Origin: Tragulus kanchil
Lineage: Eukaryota > Chordata > Mammalia > Artiodactyla > Tragulidae
NCBI GenBank assembly: GCA_022376925.1
Contig: JAIOJX010000001.1
Location: 37,728,170 to 37,792,169 of the forward strand
DNA length: 64,000 bases
Direction of reading: 5' to 3'
Position numbers and translations under genes: made by a program. The stretch's first letter is position 1. Each line of letters begins with the position of its first letter. Of the stretch, positions 14,830 to 27,500 are shown piece by piece. The notes beneath the pieces are model-generated. The model made no database searches. It saw nothing but the letters and a program-made list of their open reading frames with translations, and had not been told where the DNA came from.

Positions 14830-15471
14830 AAATGAACTCCTTGCTTGTTTATTCACTCTTTAGGTTAGAACCACTTGTCTGATGTTTACAAGTGAGTGGC
14901 ATTATGACAAGGAGTGTCAGTGGGGAAGCACGACGCACTTGGTCCATTCCCATAAATGTGCTTTAAGAGTCCAGACTCAGTTTCACAGTCATGTTATCTT
15001 TATCGCTTTCCAGAGAATATGACTTAGAGTTGGCAGATGAGAATGAAGCCAAAGCCAAAGCAATTCTGTCAATGAATACTTTAATGAGAACTGAGGTCTG
15101 TAACATTTACAGCAGTAACTGCCCTGGCCTATGCCTTCTGCTCTAGCCCAAGTCTGGGGCTAACAAACTACATTTAACCCACATTTGAAGAGAAGGCCAT
15201 TTTGAGTATCATCTATCAGTATCCATCTTCATAGAAGACACCAATCTGGGGCCAGAGTCTCAATCTTAATACTTTCTCTCAAGGTAAAGTTCACACGGCA
15301 ACACAAACACATGAGCAATTTTGAACCATCTTATCATTCTTCCACCAGGAGGGCCTTGAGAGACCAATGGTTCAATAGACACTTACAACTTGGTCAAAAT
15401 ACATTAGAACACAGCAAAAGGGGAAAGAGGAGTAGAAAGGTTGGCAGATTTTGGCTCTCATAATTCAGTCC
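14830..15471 (-). other. SLC25A14: SLC25A14 3' untranslated region (lower copy)
   Basis: Sequence following the TAA stop at 15474-15472. It runs about 640 bases to an AATAAA at 14853-14848. No frame or repeat interrupts it. The same segment recurs at about 15922-16561 in tandem copy B. The cleavage site is inferred. Confidence 0.65.
14848..14853 (-). promoter_or_regulatory. SLC25A14: Poly(A) signal AATAAA of SLC25A14 (lower copy)
   Basis: tttatt on the + strand reads AATAAA in the gene's orientation, about 620 bases past the stop codon. It is the first strong hexamer I noticed downstream. Repeated at 15939-15944. Confidence 0.55.
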
Positions 15472-15513
15472 TTAGATTTGAAGCCTTTTGAGCTGCTCAT
15501 ATGTAATAAAAAA
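15472..15513 (-). CDS. SLC25A14: SLC25A14 last exon, lower copy
   Basis: After acceptor CTCTTCAG it encodes [13 protein letters not shown] and TAA: residues 310-322 of the protein, the end of the sixth transmembrane helix and the C-terminus. The identical exon is at 16562-16603. Only one is probably real. Confidence 0.95.
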   Translation of the reverse strand, partial: FFITYEQLKRLQI

Positions 15514-18500
15514 CTGAAGAGTAAGTTATGGAAGATCGCTGGGATGATACTGAAAGTCAAACCCGGTAGTAAATTGTACACTGCACTCTCTTAAATTGGG
15601 GTACTTAGTCTCTGCTATTCTAAGTTGTACTTGCTTAAAATTCTTAACAACATCTGGTAAATTAAGCAAGTGTCGATGTCCATCATGAGCCCATTTGGAT
15701 TATTGGCATTTAGTGATATAAACATATTAAACATACTAACATACTTCTACTCTTTAGGGGCAAACAGGCCACACACACATACACACACACACAAATATTT
15801 AAGAACATCAACAACATATAATACTTCCAGGCATTTAACCTGTAGAAAGCCTCCAAATTGAAAACCTTCAACATAGGGTTCTATTTTGAGCCTCTCAGCA
15901 TTTAACCTGTAGAAACCTCCAAATGAACTCCTTGCTTGTTTATTCACTCTTAGGTTAGAACCACTTGTCTGATGTTTACAAGTGAGTGGCATTATGACAA
16001 GGAGTGTCAGTGGGGAAGCACGACGCACTTGGTCCATTCCCATAAATGTGCTTTAAGAGTCCAGACTCAGTTTCACAGTCATGTTATCTTTATCGCTTTC
16101 CAGAGAATATGACTTAGAGTTGGCAGATGAGAATGAAGCCAAAGCCAAAGCAATTCTGTCAATGAATACTTTAATGAGAACTGAGGTCTGTAACATTTAC
16201 AGCAGTAACTGCCCTGGCCTATGCCTTCTGCTCTAGCCCAAGTCTGGGGCTAACAAACTACATTTAACCCACATTTGAAGAGAAGGCCATTTTGAGTATC
16301 ATCTATCAGTATCCATCTTCATAGAAGACACCAATCTGGGGCCAGAGTCTCAATCTTAATACTTTCTCTCAAGGTAAAGTTCACACGGCAACACAAACAC
16401 ATGAGCAATTTTGAACCATCTTATCATTCTTCCACCAGGAGGGCCTTGAGAGACCAATGGTTCAATAGACACTTACAACTTGGTCAAAATACATTAGAAC
16501 ACAGCAAAAGGGGAAAGAGGAGTAGAAAGGTTGGCAGATTTTGGCTCTCATAATTCAGTCCTTAGATTTGAAGCCTTTTGAGCTGCTCATATGTAATAAA
16601 AAACTGAAGAGTAAGTTATGGAAGATCGCTGGGATGATACTGAAAGTCAAACCCGGTAGTAAATTGTACACTGCACTCTCTTAAATTGGGGTACTTAGTC
16701 TCTGCTATTCTAAGTTGTACTTGCTTAAAATTCTTAACAACATCTGGTAAATTAAGCAAGTGTCGATGTCCATCATGAGCCCATTTGGATTATTGGCATT
16801 TAGTGATATAAACATATTAAACATACTAACATACTTCTACTCTTTAGGGGCAAACAGGCCACACACACATACACACACACACAAATATTTAAGAACATCA
16901 ACAACATATAATTTAGTGCTAGAGTAACTGTTACAGACATTAGATAATCAGAGCAATTCCAAGGAGGGAGGGAGACAGTCCCCCTTGGCCTATAGACTGC
17001 ACAAGGGCAGGGAATGACTTTTAAACCTTGCAGTGTTCACCACTATATAAACATCACCACACACACACACATCATCCAACTCATTGTTCTGTACACAGGA
17101 AGCACTTGAGCATAGCTAAAGGAAGGAGAGTCACCCATGGGGAAAGAGCCCCCTGTGGCTCTGGATTCCTTTGTTCTGAGTATTCTTTGTCTTAGTATTT
17201 CTCGAGTTATTTTGGTCCTATACTTGGGAGTAGGAAATATGGACTATCTCAGCATGGACCTTTCTGTGGACATCTCACAGCAGGGTTTTCAAAAACTTCC
17301 TAGTTCCTTCCAGATTTGGCTGTTTGTTGTTTGTTTGCTTGCTTGCTTTTTAATATTTATTTATTTGGCTGCACTGGGTCTTAGTTGAGTCATATGGGAT
17401 CCAGATCCCTGACCAGGGATGGAACCCGAGCCCCCTGCATTGGGAGCTCAGAGTCCACTAGACCACCCAGGAAGTCCCTGTTGTTATTTGTTTTAAAGAA
17501 GACAAGAAACTTTGGCATTTCTTTTCTAATTCCTTCAATTTGCATTAGGTGCCAACTGAAACCCATTTCTGTACTTAGTTCCTCCTGCAATGGTCATCAT
17601 TAGAATGCTTGAGTAGATTTTCACTTGCCTAACAGGCTCCAATAATCAAACTTTTCCTTCCTGCAGCCTAGAATTACCTGGGAGCTTGAACCATTTGCTT
17701 TCTTTCTCATGCTTTTAAAAGGATACAATGATGTTCCAGGGTCCAAGGCGAAGCCAGTTTGGCCAAAATCCTTTATAGAGTGCAAAAAAACCCTCGTGCT
17801 TCCACATCTGAAGGAAAGACATAATAAAAAACAAGGGTTAATTCTTACACTTTACATCTGACAATTTTTTTTCATACAAATTTTATTTTTATTATTTTTT
17901 TACAGGGTTTTGTTGTTTCCTGCTACACACAGACCCAAATCTGCCATAGGTATACATATGTCCCCCACTCCCTAACCTTCCCCCATCCCCTTCTCCACCC
18001 CACTCCTCCAGATTGCCACAGAGCCCCTGTTTGAGATCCCCTAATCCCACAGCACATTCCCCTCCCTCACCACAAAGCCCATGAGACTGTTTTCCATGTC
18101 CACCTCTCCATGGCTGCTCTGCATATTCATTTGTCAGCACCTCTTTCTAGATTCCATACACATGTGTCAGTACACAATATTTATCTTTGTCTGACACACT
18201 TCACTCTGTATAATAGTTTCTAGATTCATCCACCTCATTAGAACTGATTCAAGTGCATTTCTTTTTATGGCTGAGTAATATTCCATTGTGTATATGTACC
18301 ACAGCTTCTTTATCCATTTATCTGCTGTACATCTGACAATTATTTTTATTTTAGTACTCATCTTCCATGCCCCTCCCCAACAACTTAGGATCCATGAATG
18401 GTCCTTTTTTCTAAAGACATACATTTTTTTTTTTAACTTTTATTTTACTTTTACCTTTTACAGAGTTTCGTTGTTTACAGATATGTAAAGACATACATTT

Positions 18501-21500
18501 TTAATTCTTATAGTATTCTAAATCCATCCACCCATTCATTCAACAAATATTTACTAAGCATCTACAATATACAAGGTACTCTTCTCAATGTTGGGATAAC
18601 AGCAATAATAGTAAACAAAACAGAAAGTGTCTGTGGTAGACCACCTCCAAGATGGCCCCCTGATTGCCACCTCCAGTTATTCACACACTTGTGTAGTTCC
18701 TCCCACAACATATCAGGATTGGTCTGTGTTGCCAAAAGAGTATGGCAGTAGTGAACATATGCTACCTCTAACACTATGTTATAAAACATTTTGTATATAA
18801 GAAGGTTTTGCCCTGCTCTCTCTTGGATTGTTTGCTCTGGAGGAAGTCAGCTGCCATAGCATGAAGAGAGGGCCATGTGGTAGGAAACTAAGGCCTCCAG
18901 CTAACAGCCAAGGATGAACAAAGACTTTCTGCTGACAACTGATCTTTGAAGTAGATGCCCTCATAGAATGCATACTCTAGTGGAGCTGATGAACAAATAC
19001 ACAAATTGATAATATTATATTCAGAAATGATAAGTACTAATAAGAAAACTAAAGCAAGGTAGGGGAATAAGGAGTTGGGTAACTCACTGTCCTTCTCCGA
19101 GTCTGTTATATCAATGCAAATTCTGTGCATGTAACGCCAGGGCTGACCTCATGTGAATGTCCAGAGCATTAGATGAGAGACAGTGTAGAATACTTTAAGT
19201 TTTCTGTTTTATACAATGGCAGCCCTACATATGCCAACTGAGTGGTTATTAGAATTAAATAACAATGCATACCAAAGGTCATAGATTAATGATGTGTGTT
19301 ACATTCAGCCAACAGAAACAGTTCCTGTTTAATGGATAAATATTAAATAACTCCTGTGTTATACCGTGTTCTACACTGACACAATATAACATTGTGTTCT
19401 ACACTGAAAACTGTTATTTTACCTTCTCACTGGTGAAGTAAAATCCACCATTATACTAAAAAATGAATATACTTGGATAAAACAACAATATGAGAATCCA
19501 GACTTCTAAATATCCCTTATCCTATACTATAGATTAAGAACATTCAATATGATTATCCTTACTGATCATTTCTGAAGCAAAGAGCAACATAAGATAGGCA
19601 CTATGGAAACACAGTGGTAATATGCTTGTCCCAATGGATCATCAACAAATGGTGAAGGTCTCAGACAAAAACTGATGCTGGAAAATTGTGAAAATCAACC
19701 AAGATAAACCCTGGATGCAAATAACCTAGAATCACAGACTGCTAAGGCAAGGAACCTTAAAGATACAAGCCAACTCCATCACCTCTAGCCTGGAACACCA
19801 CAACAAGCCTCCTAACTGGTCTACGACTCTACCTAGGAACCAAAGCAATCTTTGAACATTATGTATCAGATAGTGTCGCTTTCCAGCTGAAAGCTCTCCA
19901 ATGACTTCCCAGTGGATTTGATCCCAGCTGCAAATTTTCTTCAGTCACCTACATGATCCTACATGATTTAGCCCTGCCCTTCTCTCTCCAGTTTCATTTC
20001 CTACCACTTCTCCCTTCATTCATCACACACATTCACACCAGCCTTATTTTTAACCCTTGAAGGTGTCCAGCTCATTCCCAACTCATTCCCTTTGTACCTG
20101 AGGGCTTTTGTTCCCTTTTTCTGAAATGCTTTTCTCTTAGATTTTCTCGTGGGCACCTTTTTATCATCATTCAGATCCCTGCTCAAATGTCATCTCCTCA
20201 CAGCCTTTCCCTGGCCATCCTAGCGGAAGTAGTTCCCCACCACCACATGTTGTGTTCATTTTTCCATAGAATTTTCCTCTTCCTGAAATTATACCACTTA
20301 TTACCTGTGTGTTTATTTTCTGTATCCCTCAAGTAGAATGTAATCTCCAGGAGAGCAAGAGAGCAGGGACCAAGTTGGTCTTCTTCATTCTAACCTAACA
20401 CCTAACACTCTCTGGCATAGTAAAGTCTTCATTAAATGTTCGAAGAAATATTTGTTGAGTAAATGAACACACAAACTTTCAGAAACACACACACTGGGCC
20501 TCTAACACTCTCATGAGCCAAAGGAATCCTTGGAGAGTTCCAAAACAGGGACCACTTCTTCCGAACATTAGAATTGGGATGCACACTTTTTGGCTTGAGG
20601 CAGTCAAGTGAAAACAAATAAGAAATTCTGTAGATACACAAAGACAAGAGGCAATTTTATGAATTTATATATTCATTCAATAAATAATTTGCTGCAGATA
20701 AAGTAATAAACAAGATGCATATGTCCCTGCCTTCATGGAACTTACATCTACTTAGCAGACAGACACTAAAAGCAATTACAACTCACTCTTGAACAATGCA
20801 AGTGTTACGGACATCGACCCTCCATGGAATCAAAAATCCTTGTATAACTTATTGTTGGCCCTACGCATCCATGCATTCAACCAACCACAGGTCCTTCGAT
20901 GCATCAGTATTTACTATTCAAAAAATCTGCATATAATTGGACCCACACAGTTCAAATTTGACTCGCTCAAGGGTCAACTGTACAATAAAATGTAACTAAT
21001 GTGAATAAGTCTGATACAGCCATACAACAGAATATTATCCAACCATAAAAAGGAACAAAGTAAAGGTATACCTCATTTTATTGAACTTTACTACACTTTG
21101 CAGATAATGGATTTTTGACAAATTTAAAGTCTGTGGCAACCCTGAGTTGAGCAAATCCATGAGCACTATTTTTCCAACAGCATTTGTGAATTTTATGTCT
21201 CTGTCACTTTTGGTAATACTCATATTTCAAATTTTTTCATTATTTTAAATTTGTTATGGTGATCTGTGATCAGTGATCTTTGATATGACTATTGCAAAGA
21301 GATAACGACTCACTGAAGGCTCATATGATGGTTAACATTTCTTAGTAAATTGAGGTATGCACATTGTTTTATTTAGGCAATACTACTGAACAGTTAACAG
21401 ACAACTATACAATGTAAACATAATTTTTACATGTACTGGGAAACCAGAAGGTTCATGTAACTCACTTTATTGTAGTATTCACTTTATTTTGATGGTCTGG

Positions 21501-24500
21501 AAGTACATCTCTGAGATATGCCTGTATTGACACATGCTACAGCATGGATGAACCTTGAAACATTATGTTCAGTGAAAGCAGTCAGTCCAAAACCTCACAT
21601 ATTGTATGATTCCATTTATATAAGATACCTAAGAATAGGTATATCTACAGAAATAAGTATATCAGTGGTTTCTTAGGGTTGGGAGGCAGAAAACACAGAG
21701 GAAAAAGATATCAAATTGCCAACGTCTGTTGGATCATAGAAAGAGCAAGGGAATTCCAGAAAAACATATACTTCTGCTTCATTGATTATGCTAATGCCTT
21801 TGTATAGGTCACAAAAATCTGCAGAAAATTCTGAAAGATATGGGAATTCCAGACCTCCTTACCTGCCTCCTGTGAAACCTGTATGCAGGACCAGGAGCAA
21901 TAGTTAGAACTGGATGTGTAACAACAGACTGATTCCAAATTGGGAAAAGAGTACATCAGGGTTGTATATTGTCACTCTGCTTATTTAATTTATATGCAAA
22001 GTACATCATGCAAAATGCCAGTCTAGATGAGGCACAAGCTGGAATCAAGATTGCCATGAGAAATAACAATAACCTCAGGTATGCAGATGTCACCACCCTT
22101 ATGGCAAAAAAGTGAAGAGGAACAAAGAGCCGCTTGATGAAGGTGAAAGAGGAGAGTGAAAAGGCTGGCATAAAACTCAATATTCAAAAAAACGAAGACC
22201 ATGGCATCCAGTCCCATCACTTCATGGCAAACAGATGGGCAAACAATGGAAACAGTGACAGACTTTATTTTCTTGGGATCCAAAATCACCATGGATGGTG
22301 ACTGCAGCCATGAAATTAAAAGATTCTTGCTCCTTGGAAGAAAAGCTATGACAAACCTAGACAGCATATTCAAAAGCAGAGACATCACTTTGCTGACAAA
22401 AATCTGCAAAGGGCCATAGTCATTAATAAAGGATGGGTGAGGTATGCACATTGTTTTATTTAGGCAATACTACTGAACAGTTAACAGACAACTATACAAT
22501 GTAAACATAATTTTTACATGTACTGGGAAACCAGAAGGTTCATGTAACTCACTTTATTGTAGTATTCACTTTATTTTGATGGTCTGGAAGTACATCTCTG
22601 AGATATGCCTGTATTGACACATGCTACAGCATGGATGAACCTTGAAACATTATGTTCAGTGAAAGCAGTCAGTCCAAAACCTCACATATTGTATGATTCC
22701 ATTTATATAAGATACCTAAGAATAGGTATATCTACAGAAATAAGTATATCAGTGGTTTCTTAGGGTTGGGAGGCAGAAAACACAGAGGAAAAAGATATCA
22801 AATTGCCAACGTCTGTTGGATCATAGAAAGAGCAAGGGAATTCCAGAAAAACATATACTTCTGCTTCATTGATTATGCTAATGCCTTTGTATAGGTCACA
22901 AAAATCTGCAGAAAATTCTGAAAGATATGGGAATTCCAGACCTCCTTACCTGCCTCCTGTGAAACCTGTATGCAGGACCAGGAGCAATAGTTAGAACTGG
23001 ATGTGTAACAACAGACTGATTCCAAATTGGGAAAAGAGTACATCAGGGTTGTATATTGTCACTCTGCTTATTTAATTTATATGCAAAGTACATCATGCAA
23101 AATGCCAGTCTAGATGAGGCACAAGCTGGAATCAAGATTGCCATGAGAAATAACAATAACCTCAGGTATGCAGATGTCACCACCCTTATGGCAAAAAAGT
23201 GAAGAGGAACAAAGAGCCGCTTGATGAAGGTGAAAGAGGAGAGTGAAAAGGCTGGCATAAAACTCAATATTCAAAAAAACGAAGACCATGGCATCCAGTC
23301 CCATCACTTCATGGCAAACAGATGGGCAAACAATGGAAACAGTGACAGACTTTATTTTCTTGGGATCCAAAATCACCATGGATGGTGACTGCAGCCATGA
23401 AATTAAAAGATTCTTGCTCCTTGGAAGAAAAGCTATGACAAACCTAGACAGCATATTCAAAAGCAGAGACATCACTTTGCTGACAAAAATCCGTACAGTC
23501 AAAGCTGTGGTTTTCCCAGTAGTCATATATGGATGTGAGAGATGGACCATAAAGAAGGCTGAGTGCCAAAGAATTTGATGCCTTTGCACTGTGGTGCTGG
23601 AGAAGACTCTTGAGAGTTCCTTGAACTGCAAAGATATCAAACCAGTCAATCCTAAAGGAAATCAACCCTGAATATTCATTGGAAAGACTGATGCTGAAGC
23701 TGAAGTTCCAATACTTTGGCCACTTGATGTGAAGAGATGACTCATTAGAAAAGACCCTGATGTTGGGGAAAATAGAAGGCAGAAGGAGAAGGGGACAACA
23801 GAGCATGATATAGTCGGATGGTATCACTGAGTCAATGGACATGAGTTTGAGCAAGCTCTGAGAGATGAAGGACAGGGAAGCCTAGCGTGCTGCAGTCCAT
23901 GAGGTCACAAAGAATTGGACACAATTGAGCAACTGAACTGAGGGCTGGGAAGATAGGGGGGTAACAGCTAAATGGCACAGGGTTACTTTTTGAGATTGTG
24001 AAAATGTTCTAAAATTGACTGTGGTGATGATGGTTGCAACATATCTCTGAACATACCAAAAGCCACACGAATAGGTGAAATAGTGAATTGGCACTCAAAA
24101 AAGATGCTATTTTTCTTAATACAATAAATGCTATGACAGAGAAAGAACATAAAACTACATATACATACATAGTTTAATGGCCAGGGAAGGTGTTAAAGAA
24201 AAATAGTGGAATCTCATGGCAGAAACCAACACAACAATATAAAACAATTATCTTCCATTTAAAAATTACACAATCTGAAGAATGAGTAGGAGTTAGCCAT
24301 CTAACAAAGTACATGGCATGGGTGATAACTTGGCAGTGAAACAAAGTCTAGTACTTGAACTTTTTTGGTCTGTCTAGAACATAGAATAAAGGTAGCAAAG
24401 ATGGGCTATAAGAAGTAAAAAGGGGTCAAATCACATAGAGCCTCGCATCAGTGAGAAATCATTCAAGGGTTCACAGGGAGAAGTAACAGGATGAGATATG

Positions 24501-27500
24501 AAGCTGCTCATGTCTATGTCAAAGAGGAATGCATCATTCCGTTCACCCAAATGTTTTGATACTCTTACAGATAAAATACTCAAGTATGATGACAGTCTAG
24601 AGAAAAGTTGTTTTAAAGAATTTTAACAGCAAATAAATGAATGATTGGTAAACATAAGTACTTAAAGATTACTGTCAGCATGAAAATATATTTCTGATGG
24701 TACCATATGGCATAGCAATTATGAGTTCAAATTTTGGAATCAGACAAACCCTTTTTTAAATCCCAGATCTGCCACTTACTCGGTATATAATCTTGGGTAA
24801 CTACTTAGCTACTCTGAACCTAAATTCTTTCATTCATAAAATGCCAAAGATATTATCTACTCTATATGGTTGCTGGGAGTTAAAGGATGTGCTCTAGTGT
24901 GTGGTACATAATAAGCATTCAACAAATGCTAACTATTACTATATTACTATACCCTCTATCTCCTCTTAGTCAATCTTCTTGAAAAAGTATTTTGCACATG
25001 TCTACTTATCCTCACTTCCTATGTGTTTATCTGTCCCCTCCTATTAAAATTAAAATGTCATGATGGCCTGGACTTTTTTGTTCACCAACCTAAAACAGTA
25101 CCTAGGACGTAAGACATTTGAACATTTTTGCAATGAATGAATAAATGATTAAACACACTCTCCAATGGACAGCAATCTGGCTTTTGTAAACACTAATCCA
25201 GCAAAACTCCTCTAGAAAAAATTAAACCCAGCAGACTTTACAGCCCTTATACTGGATCTCTCTATTCCATTTAGTATTAAGTAACTACTTACCCATTCTT
25301 GAAGCTCATTTATCCTTTGGCTTCTATGACAATAATCTCTTGTAAGTTCCCTTGTATTTTTTGAACTGCTATCTTTTGATGTCTTTCCTGAGTTCTTCAT
25401 CTGCCAAGCCCTTAAAAACTGGTATTTCCCCCAGCACTCTTTCCTTGGCCCTACTCTTCTGTCTACACCAGTGACTGTCAAGTGGAAGGGTGAGCATGCC
25501 AGGATAGAAAGGAGGGCTTTTGTCAAACTCTACTCCCCAGAGTATGAGAATCACCGCTTCTGTGAATCACTAGTAATTGAAGGAGCTTTATAGTAGTCCA
25601 GTGTGCTAGGAAAGCAACAAAGTTGTGAACTCTTCTCCTTGCTCTCTTTGATCTCCCCCTCCACATTTATGTAACACCTGTACACTACTACTTCCCCAGG
25701 TTCTTAATTCCACTCCTAAACTTTCCTCCAAGTTAAGACGAGGATATACAAATATATTCACTGGGTATTTCTCATGTACCTCAAACTAAATATCCAGAAG
25801 TGTGATGTCTCCCATAAAACCTGCTCCTTTTCCTGTAATGCCTTGGTGATGCTTTTGGTCACCAAGATTAAAAACTGGGAAGCTATCTTTGACACCTTCT
25901 TTTTCCCACACCTCTCCACACTGAGTCAACCAAATCCTGTTGACTTGATCAACTAAATTAATCTCAGCTCTATTCCCATTATTCATGCCAAAGTTCACGC
26001 TCTCATCACTTCTTGCCCAGATTACTCTAACAGCCTTCTAGGCAGTTTCCCTATTCCTAGGTCAGTGGTTCTCAAAGTATGCTCCCAGATTAGCAGCATC
26101 AGTATTGCCTGGAAACTGGTTAGAAATGCAAATTTTCAGGTCCTACTCCAAACTTGTTGAATCAGAATCTAGTGATGGGCCCTAGCTATCTTCATTTTAA
26201 CACGCCCTCCAGGTGGTACAGATCCATGTCAAAGTTTTCAGAACCACTGTTTCAGGCTTATTCCTTTAGATTTATGGTTTTCAACCTTGGGTGAACATCG
26301 CAATCACTTGAGGAGTTTTGAAAATACTGATCACCTGGCTCCTACTCCCGACGTTCTGAGCAGTGGTCCCCATCCTTTTTGGTATCAGGGACTGGTTTCT
26401 TTAGAAAATAATTTTTCCATGGACTGGGGGAGGGTGTGGTTTTGAGATGATTATTATACTTATTGTGCACTTTATTTATATCATTACATCAGCTCCACCG
26501 CAGATCATCAGGCATTAGACCCAAGAGGCTGGGGACCCCTGTTCTGATGTCAATGGTCTAAAGTGAGTGCAGAAGCTGTGAACGTTCCCGAGGCAATTCC
26601 AATGTGCACCTAAGATTGAGAACCACTATCTTAGATCCACTCTCCACAAAGCCAGTGTGATCTATTTAAAATGTAAATCTGACCTGATTATATCTTTCAA
26701 TAGCTCCTCATCAAGTAAAAAAATAAGTCCAAGCATCTCAGCATAGCATTCAATATCTTTTATAACTTAACTAACCCTCAGCCACCAACACAGTGAAGGC
26801 ACCATAGTGTAGAGTGAAAATGTTGGTTTGAAACTAATGGGTCTGAGTTGAAATCCCAGCTCTCGCATCTACTAGCTGTGAAATCTTGGGCAGGTTAACC
26901 TCTTAGTGCTTCAGTGTGTTTTAATAGTGAGAATTAAATGAATGAATACATGTCCCTGATACATAGTAAAGCACTCAGCAGATGTGAGTTATTATATTCA
27001 ATATTATTCCATCTATAGGAAATCTATCCCAAACTTTCAAACTGGACTAAAATTTCCTCCCATAGAGCCCTGAGCTTATTACTTACCAAGTTGTATTGAT
27101 TATCTGTTTGTATACTGAGGTACACTGTAATTTCTCTGTACCTACTAAAATGGTACCTGGGGACTTCCCTGGTGGTAGTAAATAGGAATCTGCCTGCCAA
27201 CGCAGAGGACATGATATGGGTTTGATCCCCAATCCAGGAAGATTCCCCATGTCATGAATCAGAATCTAGTGATGGGCCCTAGCTATCTTCATTTTAACAC
27301 GCCTCCAGGTGGTACAGGTCCATGTCAAAGTTTTCAGAACCCCTGTTTCAGGCTTATTCCTTTAGATTTATGGTTTTCAACCTTGGGTGAACATCGCAAT
27401 CACTTGAGGAGTTTTGAAAATACTGATCACCTGGCTCCTACTCCCGACGTTCTGAGCAGTGGTCCCCATCCTTTTTGGTATCAGGGACTGGTTTCTTTAG

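Larger units (their letters stand above)
14771..16912. repeat. Tandem duplication 4 (period about 1091 bp)
   Basis: Copy A 14771-15822, spacer 15823-15863, copy B 15864-16912. It doubles the last SLC25A14 exon, its 3' UTR and the poly(A) signal. The 41-base spacer contains 'gcatttaacctgtagaaagcc', an error-rich echo of the upstream flank and of the copy itself, which is what a noisy read end looks like. Confidence 0.95.
25620..26790 (+). mobile_element. L2 LINE relic interrupted by hAT elements
   Basis: L2-like segments at about 25620-26062 ('ctttgacaccttctttttcc', 'cagattactctaacagcctt') and 26640-26790 ('gccagtgtgatctatttaaa', 'caatagctcctcatcaagta') are contiguous in the family. Two MER5-type elements lie between them. 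Confidence 0.7.

Noticed and set aside
14771..16912. Tandem repeats as a satellite, CRISPR array or segmental-duplication gene family
   Set aside because: Each unit occurs only twice, with unrelated content from pair to pair and no spacer regularity; the organism is a mammal.
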